Assembly (NCBI RefSeq): GCF_001606025.1
Contig: NZ_CP014945.1
Span: 2,108,001 to 2,172,000, forward strand
DNA: 64,000 bases
Source of the DNA: Psychrobacter alimentarius
Lineage (GTDB): Bacteria; Pseudomonadota; Gammaproteobacteria; Pseudomonadales; Moraxellaceae
Direction of reading: 5' to 3'
Each line of letters opens with the position of its first letter. The first letter of the stretch is position 1. Positions 46,298-55,639 of the stretch are shown piece after piece. The position numbers were made by a program, and so were the translations under genes. Below the pieces are notes generated by a model. That model ran no database searches, was not told the origin of the DNA, and was given only the letters and a program-made list of their open reading frames with translations.

Positions 46298-47659
46298 ATG
46301 AAGATTATGCGCTTACTGTCGTCTCTCAAACATGATGAATCCGAGCGCGGTATCTTTCATCTTGGGCGCGCATTGGTAAAAAATGGGCACACCTCCATCA
46401 TTGTCTCAAGCGCAGAGGAAGACAATGATTTGGTCAGACGTCTCAAACGTGATGGCAACCTCTACCATCAGTTGCATATGAATAAAAAATCTTGGTTATC
46501 ATTACTACAAGTTGCCCCGCTACGACGATTGATTGAAAAGTACAATCCTGATGTCATTCATGTACATTCGCGTACCCCCGCATGGATATTGCACTTGGCT
46601 CTGCGCCGTGCTCGCGTCAAGCGCATGCCAAAATTGGTATCGACCATGTATGGCTTCTATCCTATCAATAAATATTCACAAGCGTTGTTGAATGTTGACA
46701 CGATTATCACGGTCTCTGATAGTGTGACCAATTACTTAAAGAAAGGTTTGCGTCTTGAAGACGCTGACCCTAAAACCATCAAGCGGATTTACCGCGGCGT
46801 CGACACGCGCCGCTACCCTTATCGGCACAATCCTTCTGTATACTGGCTCCGACATACCTTTGCTGAATATCCTGAGCTTGAGCATAAAAAATGGCTGGTG
46901 TTTCCTACTATTATTGGTCATGAATACGGTCAAGAGTGGCTGATTGATATCTTAGGTAATTTACAAGAACAATTTCCCAACATCCACGCTATTATCATGG
47001 ATGATGACTATAGAGAAAATGATGTCTCCCACCAAGACTTTCGTCAACGTACCAATACGTTAGGTTTGGCCGAGCGCATCACATACGTGGGTAGAAAACG
47101 CAATGACATGCGCGAATGGCTGTCAGCCGCCAATATTGTAATGGCACTTGCCAATGAGCCTGAATCAATTGGCATCAATGCTCTACAAGCCATTCATTTA
47201 GGTACGCCAGTCATTGGTTGGGATCAAGCAGCCTTCAGTGAAATATTACAACCGCTGTATCCGCAAGGCTTGGTAAAAAAATACAATGCCAATGCGCTTT
47301 GTAAAGCGGTGAGAAACCAGCTAGAAAGCGTGACGCGTCCTGAAATGACAAATAAATTTACCATGCGTGAGATGATTGAAGAGACGCTCGCCGTCTATCA
47401 AGGGCTTCATGATGCAGCAATAGCCAAAGAACAGGCCGAAATCGATGCTGCTGCCGACCGAAAGCTCAAAAGACGTTTAAAAAAATCCTCTCAGGCTACC
47501 CGAGAATCTACGGTTAGCGATGTTTCGTTCGATCAACGAGCACTGAATCTCAATCGCAAAAATGCCAATGTGAAACCGCTGCAAGAAACGCCTAAGGTAG
47601 CAGAGACCACAAAGGCGATTACGGATGCAGAAACCGTACAAGAGGATAAGAATTTGTAA
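46298..47659 (+). CDS. Glycosyltransferase family 4 protein (GT-B)
   Basis: A GT-B glycosyltransferase of about 453 residues. The N-terminal domain begins MKIMRLLSSLKHDESERGIF with the sugar-acceptor loop ERG, followed by NPDVIHVHSRTPAWILHLAL, and the donor domain has ITYVGRKRNDMREWLSAANI, then the E-x7-E-like segment NEPESIGINALQAIHLGTPVIGW. The last 75 residues are charged and low-complexity, probably disordered. The gene likely acts on lipopolysaccharide core or another surface glycan, but no neighbours support a pathway. The frame is open to a GTG at 46283. Neither start has a clear ribosome site, and I chose the first ATG. Confidence 0.85.
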   Translation: MKIMRLLSSLKHDESERGIFHLGRALVKNGHTSIIVSSAEEDNDLVRRLKRDGNLYHQLHMNKKSWLSLLQVAPLRRLIEKYNPDVIHVHSRTPAWILHLALRRARVKRMPKLVSTMYGFYPINKYSQALLNVDTIITVSDSVTNYLKKGLRLEDADPKTIKRIYRGVDTRRYPYRHNPSVYWLRHTFAEYPELEHKKWLVFPTIIGHEYGQEWLIDILGNLQEQFPNIHAIIMDDDYRENDVSHQDFRQRTNTLGLAERITYVGRKRNDMREWLSAANIVMALANEPESIGINALQAIHLGTPVIGWDQAAFSEILQPLYPQGLVKKYNANALCKAVRNQLESVTRPEMTNKFTMREMIEETLAVYQGLHDAAIAKEQAEIDAAADRKLKRRLKKSSQATRESTVSDVSFDQRALNLNRKNANVKPLQETPKVAETTKAITDAETVQEDKNL

Positions 47660-47895
47660 ATCCGTATCATATCGTCAATAAACATACACTTTAGGCTGAA
47701 AAACCTTGCTCATCCCTTTAGTGATAGAAAGCAAAAAACCCAGTGACTGCTTAAATAGCATTCATCGTTTGTCATCTATCATAATACGTGTGGTAAAAAC
47801 AATTTCGATCTACAAAAACTCATCGTTCCCTCGATATATTTTTAACAGATGAAATCGAACATTAAGCGACCTTTATAGATCAGTAGATAATGGTG

Positions 47896-48117
47896 CTACA
47901 GTAGCGCAAACCAAGCGTCATTGACTAGATGATTTTCTAAATCGAAGCGGACATATATCCCTTCGCTGTCTTTTGTTGCGTACCAATGCTCATCACCTAG
48001 ACCAATATTTATCTGGAAAAATTTCTCATTTATAATGTTACCTACGGTATAGATAGATCCTTCCGAAAAAAAATCGTTACCACTGGTACATTTCAATTGA
48101 TCTCCACTTTTAATCAT
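47896..48117 (-). CDS. Small protein of unknown function
   Basis: A 73-residue protein, MIKSGDQLKCTSGNDFFSEG onward, with a probable small beta-barrel character (SIYTVGNIINEKFFQINIGL). The open frame extends far upstream to 48279, but GGAGGA lies 8 bases before the ATG at 48117, which fixes the start. No recognised family. The AT-richness is somewhat above that of its neighbours. The 236-base gap after the glycosyltransferase gene (47660-47895) shows nothing notable. Confidence 0.62.
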   Translation of the reverse strand: MIKSGDQLKCTSGNDFFSEGSIYTVGNIINEKFFQINIGLGDEHWYATKDSEGIYVRFDLENHLVNDAWFALL

Positions 48118-48400
48118 ATATTTGTCCTCCATGACAATAAGAAAGTAGATAAAGATGAATAATTTGACTTTATAGTTTACAAATGTCAATAAATAAAAAA
48201 TTGAATTATGTAATTTCTTATAGGTTTGCACTTTGACAAACTGTTTTGGCGATGACAGAAAAGGATATGTATCGCTCAATGAGTTGTGACTTCATGTTTT
48301 TTAGTTAGGACAAAAAACGCTACCCTTTAAAAATTCATGTCATGACTCTGATTTACGCTCTTCTGCTATCAATCTATTTACATACTTTTTAAAAGCAACA

Positions 48401-48433
48401 AAAAAGCCTAACGCTTGACGTTAGGCTTTTTTT
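48401..48433 (-). terminator. Intrinsic terminator of the APC permease gene
   Basis: AAAAAGCCTAACG (48401-48413) pairs with CGTTAGGCTTTTT (48419-48431) around a 5-base loop. The minus-strand product ends in T-rich sequence 33-65 bases after the permease stop. The remaining 48118-48400 is the AT-rich upstream region of the small gene at 47896-48117. Confidence 0.86.
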
Positions 48434-48465
48434 ACGATTGAACCAGTTTATTCAGACAAATAAAA

Positions 48466-49908
48466 CTATTTTTTATATGGATTTTCTTTTAACCATTGCT
48501 GATTAGCAATTTTGAGCTCATGTAACTCATGATCCATAATTTCTTTGCTCTTACCTGGGTTTTTCATTGAAGCATAACCATATAATGCAACACCTAGAAC
48601 TGTCCAGCCAAGGAAAATCCACCATTCAATAGCGACAAGAGCGGATGGCATACCTGGTAGATAAAGCGCCAACATACCAAGACTGAGCAGAATGGTAATA
48701 ATACCAACCAATTTACCTGCTGGTACTCTAAACGGACGTACCATATTAGGCTCACGGTAGCGCAATACCAAAAACGATAATGCTACGCAAGTATAAGCGA
48801 TAACAATACCAAACCCGCCAGCATCAACAATCCACACAAGCATTTTGCGACCAAACAATGGTGCTAATGTCGCCAAACCACCAATCAATAAAATCGCATT
48901 GACTGGGGTGTTGTACTTAGGATGTAGCTTGCATAAAAACTGCGGCAACATGTGCGTTTTACCCATGGCGTACAATAAGCGACTACCACCGATAAGGAAT
49001 GCATTCCAGCTTGATAAAATACCTAGTACACCGCCGATAACAAGCAACGTACCTGCCCATTTACCATTCCAAGCATTGGTCATTGCATCAGCTGTAGCCA
49101 ACGTTGAGTCTTGCGCTTGTAATAATGGTAAAGTCTTACCCACACTCCAAGCAACCGCCACGTACCAAAGTACAGCGATAATGATAGACACAATCAAAAA
49201 TTTACCGATATTTGGACGGGTCAGATTGATTTCTTCTGCCGCTTGCGGAATCACGTCAAAACCAACGAATAAAAACGGTACCATTACCATGACGGTCATG
49301 ATGCCGCCCATACCACCAATAAAGGCTGGGGCTTGTACTGAGTTGGATGTTTCGGGATTGAACAACAGGGCACCAATGAACAGCAATATACCCACGAGGA
49401 AAATACCTACGACTGCTAATTTTTGGAACCAAGCACTGACTTCCATACCGCGTATGTTGAGCCATGTGACAATCACTGAACCGATCATCCCGACAGCGAC
49501 CCACGTGGCATAAACATCCCAGCCAGCGACATTCCAAAGATAACCTTGACTATAATTGGGAACGATATATTCGACAACAGTAGGCAGTGCTACCGCTTCA
49601 AAGGCCACCACGGAAAAATAACCAAACAAAATACTCCACGAACAGATAAAGGAGACATTCACCCCCAGTGCCCGATGTGTATATGTGTGCTCACCCCCTG
49701 TGATGGGCATAGATGCTGCCAGTTCTGCATACGCCACGCCGATCAAGATAACCACAAGACCACCGATCAAAAAGGCACTGACCGCACCCCATATACCTGC
49801 CGAGATAATCCAACCACCCGCCAGTACAACCCAGCCCCAACCGACCATGGCACCGAACGCCAATGCGATGATATCGAACACACCCAACGTTTTCTTTAAT
49901 TCAGACAT
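48466..49908 (-). CDS. APC-family amino acid permease, probably for GABA or a related amino acid
   Basis: A 480-residue amino acid-polyamine-organocation permease with about twelve membrane segments. The family TM1 signature is FDIIALAFGAMVGWGWVVLA, and TM6 has VMVPFLFVGFDVIPQAAEEI, with the LGILSSWNAFLIGGSRLLYA segment later. It lies downstream of gabT and gabD in the same direction but beyond a terminator hairpin, and has a 327-base upstream region, so it may have its own promoter. The GABA link is inference from context; other substrates (e.g. basic or aromatic amino acids) are possible. AGGAGTAGGTT lies before the ATG. Confidence 0.9.
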   Translation of the reverse strand: MSELKKTLGVFDIIALAFGAMVGWGWVVLAGGWIISAGIWGAVSAFLIGGLVVILIGVAYAELAASMPITGGEHTYTHRALGVNVSFICSWSILFGYFSVVAFEAVALPTVVEYIVPNYSQGYLWNVAGWDVYATWVAVGMIGSVIVTWLNIRGMEVSAWFQKLAVVGIFLVGILLFIGALLFNPETSNSVQAPAFIGGMGGIMTVMVMVPFLFVGFDVIPQAAEEINLTRPNIGKFLIVSIIIAVLWYVAVAWSVGKTLPLLQAQDSTLATADAMTNAWNGKWAGTLLVIGGVLGILSSWNAFLIGGSRLLYAMGKTHMLPQFLCKLHPKYNTPVNAILLIGGLATLAPLFGRKMLVWIVDAGGFGIVIAYTCVALSFLVLRYREPNMVRPFRVPAGKLVGIITILLSLGMLALYLPGMPSALVAIEWWIFLGWTVLGVALYGYASMKNPGKSKEIMDHELHELKIANQQWLKENPYKK

Positions 49909-50056
49909 AACCTACTCCTTGTCTGTGTGTCATCCGTGTGAACCTATTACAGTTACACTATTTCTGTTTAGTGGGACAGTACCCACCCTATTTACCATAT
50001 AGATCGTTTGCCTAAAAACCGTCGTTTGCTATTTATTTAATTTTTAAACAGACAGC

Positions 50057-50088
50057 AAAAACGGCGTCTTGACTTGCAAGGCGCCGTT
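50057..50088 (-). terminator. Intrinsic terminator after gabT
   Basis: On the minus strand AACGGCG-C-CTTG pairs with CAAG-A-CGCCGTT and is followed by T5. It lies 148 bases past the gabT stop, within the 49909-50235 gap; the rest of that gap is the permease upstream region and shows no ORF. Confidence 0.7.
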
Positions 50089-50235
50089 CAAAAACACACT
50101 CTAAATGAGTGACATGAGAGCAACCTTGCTGTTGTATTAACAATAGCCTTGAACGCCTGTTCATCGTTGGCTAAAAGAGATCCATCAAACAGTAAATAAC
50201 TATAAATGCTCTATACCTATAAAGTAGGTACTTAA

Positions 50236-51498
50236 TTACGCCGTTAAGATGCCTTTGATGATATCCAAACCTTCTTGTAGGACGTCATCTTCAACAGTTA
50301 ACGGAACCATCACACGAATCGCGTTGCCATACATACCACAAGATGCCAATAGCAAACCTTGTTCAAATGATTTTGCTTTTAGGTTGGCAGTTGCCTCAGT
50401 ATCAGGTTTGCCTTCACTATCTACTAAGTCAAACGCTAACATAGCGCCTTTGTGACGAATATTACCAATGCTGCTCAGATTGAGACCTTTTAAGAACGAC
50501 TCAATTTTGTCGCCAATCTCAATACTGCGCGCCAGTAAGTTCTCTTCTTCGATCACTTCTATAACGGCAAGTGCTGCCACACAAGCAAGTGGATTACCAG
50601 AGTAAGTGCCACCTAGGCCGCCTACTTGAGGCGCATCCATAATATCTGCACGACCAATGACGGCAGAGATAGGATAACCACCTGCCAAACTCTTGGCACA
50701 AGTCATAAGATCAGGCTCAACGCCCAATTGCTCGCTAGCAAACAATGTACCGGTTCTGGCAAAACCACACTGCACTTCATCAAAAATAAGTACGATGCCA
50801 TGCTCATCACAGATAGCGCGCAATGCCTTAGCAAATGATGGGGTTACTTGATGGAAACCACCTTCGCCTTGAACTGGCTCAACGATCATTGCTGCCACTT
50901 CACTAGGATCGATGTCTGCTTGGAAAATCATCTCAAGGCTATGTAATGCTTGTGCCTCTGTGACATTTAACTCTTCAGCAGGGAATAGCGCATGGAATAC
51001 AGGTCCTGGCATCGGACCAAAGTTCTTTTTGTATGGCAGTACTTTGCCTGTTAGGCTCATGCACATGAGCGTACGACCATGCCAACCACCAACAAAAGAG
51101 ATGACACCTGGACGACCTGTTTTTGCACGTGCAATCTTGATACAGTTTTCAACGGCTTCTGCACCCGTCGTCAAAAAGAATGCCTTAGTATCGCCACTAA
51201 TCGGCGCTTTTTCGCACAATTTTTCAGCCAAATCCACATAGCACTCATAGTTGATCATTTGTGCCGCAGTGTGAGTGAACTTATCCAATTGCTCATGCAC
51301 ACGCTGAGTAATTTTTGGATGGCTATGACCCGTATTAAGAACGGATATACCACCGACGAAGTCGATGTAACGCTTACCTTCTACATCCCAGATTTCTGAA
51401 TTTTTTGCTTTTTCTGCAAAAATAGGAAAAGCAACGCCAAGTCCTGTTGGTAAAACTGCTTTGCGACGCTCAAGTAATGATTGATTGGTGGTTGTCAT
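50236..51498 (-). CDS. gabT: 4-aminobutyrate aminotransferase
   Basis: A PLP-dependent class III aminotransferase converting 4-aminobutyrate and 2-oxoglutarate to succinate semialdehyde and glutamate. The 420 residues contain GGISVLNTGHSHPKITQRV, the PLP-phosphate loop TTGAEAVENCIKIARAKTG, EPVQGEGGFHQVTPSFAKAL, LIFDEVQCGFARTGTLFASE and the Schiff-base Lys in MTCAKSLAGGYPISAVIG. The frame extends to 51567, but AAGGA is 8 bases before the ATG at 51498. It lies 111 bp downstream of gabD in the same direction, completing the GABA shunt to succinate. It may also act on 5-aminovalerate (to glutarate semialdehyde), which would link it to the glutarate module at 54-57 kb. Confidence 0.95.
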   Translation of the reverse strand: MTTTNQSLLERRKAVLPTGLGVAFPIFAEKAKNSEIWDVEGKRYIDFVGGISVLNTGHSHPKITQRVHEQLDKFTHTAAQMINYECYVDLAEKLCEKAPISGDTKAFFLTTGAEAVENCIKIARAKTGRPGVISFVGGWHGRTLMCMSLTGKVLPYKKNFGPMPGPVFHALFPAEELNVTEAQALHSLEMIFQADIDPSEVAAMIVEPVQGEGGFHQVTPSFAKALRAICDEHGIVLIFDEVQCGFARTGTLFASEQLGVEPDLMTCAKSLAGGYPISAVIGRADIMDAPQVGGLGGTYSGNPLACVAALAVIEVIEEENLLARSIEIGDKIESFLKGLNLSSIGNIRHKGAMLAFDLVDSEGKPDTEATANLKAKSFEQGLLLASCGMYGNAIRVMVPLTVEDDVLQEGLDIIKGILTA

Positions 51499-51609
51499 AA
51501 AAATATCCTTTTCTTTATCTTTGATATAAACAATCTCAGTTAGATAAACTAAAACCTGAGGATTCAAGATTGCATAATAAAATGAGTGGTAAAACGTTTG
51601 GGCAAATCA

Positions 51610-53076
51610 TTAGCTGACGTCAGAACACCAGTATTTGATAACCACATAGTCTTCAATGCCATACTTTGAACCTTCACGTCCAAAGCCTGACTGCTTCACG
51701 CCACCAAACGGCGCAACTTCTGTAGAGATAAGACCTGTGTTATGACCAACAATGCCATACTCAAGACCTTCAGTCACACGCCATGCACGAGCATAGCCGT
51801 TGCTATAGAAGTAAGCGGCCAAGCCATAGATAGTGTCATTGGCTTGACGAATGACTTCTTCTTCATCTTTAAAAGTAAAGATAGTGGCAATAGGGCCAAA
51901 GATTTCTTCGTGCGCAATGTCCATCTCGCTCTTAATGTCAGTGATGACTGTAGGATTGTAAGTCAGCTCTGACGCTTCGTTTACGCTACCGCCTGTGACC
52001 AACGTCGCGCCTTTATCTAGCGCGTCTTTAAGCAACGCCTGCACCTTATCCAACGCTTTTTTACTGATTAGTGGACCAATATCTACGCCTTCTTCCATGC
52101 CGTTGCCAACATTAAGCTCGGTTACTTTTTTGACAAATATGTCTAAGAAAGCGTCTTTGATACTGTCTTGTACATAAACACGATTGGCACAAACACAGGT
52201 TTGACCAGCATTGCGATATTTAGAAGCGATCAAACCTTCAGCCGCTTTTTCGAGATCAGCATCATCAAAAACGATAAATGGGGCATTACCGCCAAGCTCT
52301 AATGAAAGTTTTTTGATGGTTGGTGCGCACTGAGCCATCAACGTACGACCGACTTCAGTAGACCCTGTAAACGACAGCTTATGAATGCGCGCGTCACCTG
52401 TTAAGATATCGCCAATAGTAGAAGATTTACCAGTCACAACTTGAATAACGCCTGCTGGAATACCTGCTTGCTCGGCCAACGCACCTAATGCTAAAGCAGA
52501 AAATGGCGTTTCTGTTGCAGGTTTGACTATAATGGTACAACCTGCTGCTAATGCAGGCGCCACTTTACGAGTGATCATCGCGGCTGGAAAGTTCCAAGGC
52601 GTAATCGCTGCGCAAACACCAATAGGCTGCTTTAAAATAACATGGCGCAGTTGTGATTTATTGGCAGGAATGACATCGCCATAAATGCGCTTACCTTCTT
52701 CTGCAAACCAGCGGATAAAGCTGTTAGCATAGCCAACTTCGCCACGTGATTCGGTTAAAGGCTTGCCTTGTTCGGCAGTCATGATGATTGCCAGATCTTC
52801 TTTATTGGCATCAATAAGGTCTGCCCATTTTAAGAGTAGCTCTGCACGCTCTTGCGCCGTTTTGGCTGCCCAAACACTCTGCACGTCATGAGCATAGGCA
52901 ACCGACTCATTAATGTCTTCAGTCGTCAGGCTTGGCACAGTACCAATGACTTCACCATTAAAGGGGTTGGTTACGTCGATGGTGGCTTGGTCGCTCGCGC
53001 CATGCCAACTGTCTTTAATGAAACACTGCTGTTTCAGCAGTTCTGGGTTTGATAGCTGTAGCGTATGCTGTGACAT
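51610..53076 (-). CDS. gabD: NAD(P)-dependent succinate-semialdehyde dehydrogenase
   Basis: An aldehyde dehydrogenase of 488 residues oxidising succinate semialdehyde (or glutarate semialdehyde) to the acid. Family signatures: ITPWNFPAAMITRKVAPALA, KPATETPFSALAL (NADP-type binding region), FTGSTEVGRTLMAQ, LELGGNAPFIVFDDAD (general base Glu) and KYRNAGQTCVCANRVYVQ (nucleophile Cys). Strong AAGGAG before the ATG at 53076; the frame is open to 53115 without such a site. It is the first gene of the gab cluster, and a 20-bp palindrome lies about 100 bases upstream in the region shared with the divergent IclR gene. Confidence 0.95.
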   Translation of the reverse strand: MSQHTLQLSNPELLKQQCFIKDSWHGASDQATIDVTNPFNGEVIGTVPSLTTEDINESVAYAHDVQSVWAAKTAQERAELLLKWADLIDANKEDLAIIMTAEQGKPLTESRGEVGYANSFIRWFAEEGKRIYGDVIPANKSQLRHVILKQPIGVCAAITPWNFPAAMITRKVAPALAAGCTIIVKPATETPFSALALGALAEQAGIPAGVIQVVTGKSSTIGDILTGDARIHKLSFTGSTEVGRTLMAQCAPTIKKLSLELGGNAPFIVFDDADLEKAAEGLIASKYRNAGQTCVCANRVYVQDSIKDAFLDIFVKKVTELNVGNGMEEGVDIGPLISKKALDKVQALLKDALDKGATLVTGGSVNEASELTYNPTVITDIKSEMDIAHEEIFGPIATIFTFKDEEEVIRQANDTIYGLAAYFYSNGYARAWRVTEGLEYGIVGHNTGLISTEVAPFGGVKQSGFGREGSKYGIEDYVVIKYWCSDVS

Positions 53077-53175
53077 ATAAACGCTCCTTGTAATTGGGAA
53101 TTGCAGATTTATCAAAATAAAAGCATAACGATAAATAAATGTTTAGGTATAAAATACGGGTTGATAACACTTTGT

Positions 53176-53195
53176 ATGTTCAATATACTGAACAT
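53176..53195. promoter_or_regulatory. Palindromic operator candidate between gabD and iclR-type gene
   Basis: ATGTTCAATATACTGAACAT: perfect 7-bp arms with a 6-base spacer, in the middle of the 248-base divergent region. IclR regulators usually bind palindromes of about this size and often have TGTTC/GAACA-type half-sites. It is the best candidate for the site of the neighbouring IclR protein. Confidence 0.55.
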
Positions 53196-53324
53196 TAATT
53201 CTATATACGAGACATTATTATAGGAATGATAGTCGGTTATTTGCAACCCCTAAAATCATTTCTATGAATATTTCTTTCATTATTTTTCTATCTTATTAAT
53301 TTTACTCACTTTTATGGGTTATTT

Positions 53325-54095
53325 ATGAGCGTCACTTCCGTTCCTGCATTAGACAAGACTTTCCAAATTTTAGATTTGATTACTGATAGCCTCCAACCTT
53401 TAACGGCTGCTCATATCTCTAAAGAATTGGATCTGCCCCGTAGCTCAACGCATAATATTCTGCAGAGCTTACTGGCAAAGCATGTGATCTATAAAGATGC
53501 GGAGAACCGTTTTCATTTAGGGTCTTATTTGATGTATTGGGCGGGCAAGTACGAACAGCAGCAAGGCGTCATACAATTATTCAAAGAGCTTATCGTGCAG
53601 TACCCTATTCTGCTACAGCATACAGTTACGTTGTCTAAGCTGGATTTGGGCGAAGTGGTATTTTTGGCGTGCCATGAAGCGCCCGCTCCACTTGGATTTA
53701 CCTTTCGCGCTGGTGTCCGTGTACCTGCGGTATTTTCTTCAACAGGTAAGGCGATGCTTTCAACACTGTCTATGGAAAACATAAAATCCATGTATGCGAC
53801 AGGCTTTCCCGCGCCTATGACACCGCGCGGTGTGAAAAACTTTACTGATTTGGAAGCGGAGTTAGCTGATATTCAAAACAGCCGAATATCTCTTGATGAT
53901 GGGCAGCTGCGCGAGGGAATGTATTGTTTAGGCACGTATATTCGTAATGCTTCGGGTAATGTCATTGCCGGTATGGCGGTCAGTTTTTTGCAAGGAGAAT
54001 ATGAGGTCAAACGGGCAGAAGTCAGCGCGGTATTGATTGAGTTAGCGAAACAAATGGAGCAGCGTTTAGGATTTTGCTCTAATGAGGCGAAGTGA
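53325..54095 (+). CDS. IclR-family regulator, probably of the gab genes
   Basis: A 256-residue IclR-type regulator. The N-terminal winged HTH is FQILDLITDSLQPLTAAHIS followed by LDLPRSSTHNILQSLLAKHV. The C-terminal GAF-like effector domain contains GFTFRAGVRVPAVFSSTGKA and DDGQLREGMYCLGTYI, where family members bind small organic acids. It is divergent from gabD with a palindrome in between, so control of gabD/gabT is inferred. The start has only a weak ribosome site. Confidence 0.92.
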   Translation: MSVTSVPALDKTFQILDLITDSLQPLTAAHISKELDLPRSSTHNILQSLLAKHVIYKDAENRFHLGSYLMYWAGKYEQQQGVIQLFKELIVQYPILLQHTVTLSKLDLGEVVFLACHEAPAPLGFTFRAGVRVPAVFSSTGKAMLSTLSMENIKSMYATGFPAPMTPRGVKNFTDLEAELADIQNSRISLDDGQLREGMYCLGTYIRNASGNVIAGMAVSFLQGEYEVKRAEVSAVLIELAKQMEQRLGFCSNEAK

Positions 54096-54174
54096 TGTGA
54101 TAGCGTCGCTATATGGGTCGTGTCGTTCATGACCCATATAATAAAATCAGAGGTAAATCGGTTTTAAGAACCCA

Positions 54175-55476
54175 TCAGACAATGCCATCTGCTTTTAGCT
54201 TGGCTATCATCTCGCTATCATAACCCAAATCTGCAAGTGTACTATCAGTATGCTCACTGAGACGTGGCGGCGGTATACGATAAGAGACTGGCGATGCGGA
54301 CAATTTAATGGGGCTACCGAGCGCTTTTATCGGGCTGTCAAATGCGGCAAAATCAACAATCATCTCACGTGCTTTTGCTTGCGGCATCGCCAACGCTTCA
54401 GCGACATTGTGTATCGCACCGCATGGAACACCTGCTTGATCCAAAACTGCCAGCCAGTGTGCTCTTGGTTGCTTGGCAAACCGCTCAGCAAGTGCGTCGC
54501 ATAATATATCTCGATGCGCAACGCGATCAGGGTTGGTCATAAAACGGCTATCCGTGTGCCAGTCAACTGCCAGCACCTCGCAAAGCTTGGTAAACTGACT
54601 GTCATTGCCGCAAGCCAAGATAAAGTGCGTTTCGTTTTCAGCTGCAAAAACTTGATAAGGAACGATACTCGGATGCTGATTGCCAAGTCTTGGTGGTATC
54701 TTGTCCGAGGCAAGATGATTCATACCCACATTGGCTAGCATTGCCAACGCACTGTCTAATAACGCCACATCTACCTGCTGCCCAAGCCCAGTGTTTTGAC
54801 GCGCCAATAATGCCGCTTGAATACCAATCGTCAGCTGCAAGCCTGCAAACAAATCAACGACTGCCACACCAACTTTGTGCGGTTCGCCATCACTAGGACC
54901 TGTGATACTCATCAGTCCTGACAAACCTTGAATAATATAATCATAGCCGGGTCGCGCTGCATCTGGCCCTGTCTGCCCAAACCCTGTTAAAGAAGCATAG
55001 ATCAGGCGCGGGTTGGCTTGCTTGAGACTGTCGTAATCCAAGCCGTATTTTTTAAGACCACCCACCTTAAAATTCTCTACCACAATGTCGCTGCCAGCAA
55101 TGAGCTGTTTGATGATGGTTTGCCCTGCTGGCGCAGTGATGTCTACGGTCAGTGATTTTTTATTGCGGTTGATGGTGGCGTAATAAGCTGATGTGTTATC
55201 GCTGAATGTTGGTGGTGCCCAGTGCCGTGTTTCGTCCCCTATCTTGGGACGCTCAACTTTGATGACGTCTGCGCCTAGATCAGCAAGTATTTGGGTACAA
55301 GAAGGACCTGCCAGCACTCTTGATAAATCGAGCACTTTGATACCATGCAATGCGCCTTTGGGTACGTCACCGCTTTCACTGATACTGTCATTAGTATCTT
55401 CATTGATATTGCCATCGGGTTTAACAATATGATCAGTGCTTTTAGACGAGGATGGCGTGGACATGGCGACAGTCAT
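54175..55476 (-). CDS. CaiB/BaiF family CoA-transferase (succinyl-CoA:glutarate CoA-transferase-like)
   Basis: A type III CoA-transferase of 433 residues, homologous to CaiB, BaiF and human SUGCT, which moves CoA from succinyl-CoA to glutarate. Conserved blocks: VLDLSRVLAGPSCTQILADL, ADVIKVERPKIGDETR, NKKSLTVDI, LIYASLTGFGQTGPDAARPGYDY (containing the catalytic Asp), and the C-terminal ARPRLSEHTDSTLADLGYD-like end. A hydrophilic 35-residue N-terminal extension precedes the family start. AAGGG lies upstream of the ATG. Immediately upstream is gcdH, so activation of glutarate to glutaryl-CoA is the likely reaction. Confidence 0.9.
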   Translation of the reverse strand: MTVAMSTPSSSKSTDHIVKPDGNINEDTNDSISESGDVPKGALHGIKVLDLSRVLAGPSCTQILADLGADVIKVERPKIGDETRHWAPPTFSDNTSAYYATINRNKKSLTVDITAPAGQTIIKQLIAGSDIVVENFKVGGLKKYGLDYDSLKQANPRLIYASLTGFGQTGPDAARPGYDYIIQGLSGLMSITGPSDGEPHKVGVAVVDLFAGLQLTIGIQAALLARQNTGLGQQVDVALLDSALAMLANVGMNHLASDKIPPRLGNQHPSIVPYQVFAAENETHFILACGNDSQFTKLCEVLAVDWHTDSRFMTNPDRVAHRDILCDALAERFAKQPRAHWLAVLDQAGVPCGAIHNVAEALAMPQAKAREMIVDFAAFDSPIKALGSPIKLSASPVSYRIPPPRLSEHTDSTLADLGYDSEMIAKLKADGIV

Positions 55477-55639
55477 AATAATCCCTTATTTTTAACGTAT
55501 TCTTTGTTGCTTTAACATGCAGTGATTATGGATAACCACTAAAAAACGTACGTTACTGTCCATAAATACTATTTGGTGAATCAGACAGTGACGTACGCTA
55601 TAAGATAAAACTATACTAACAGTTATTACCTAGACAAGA

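Noticed and set aside
48845..49513. 222-residue open frame on the plus strand opposite the APC permease
   Set aside because: It is a long Thr/Pro/Ile-rich antisense frame of a membrane-protein gene, has no ribosome site and no recognisable domain.
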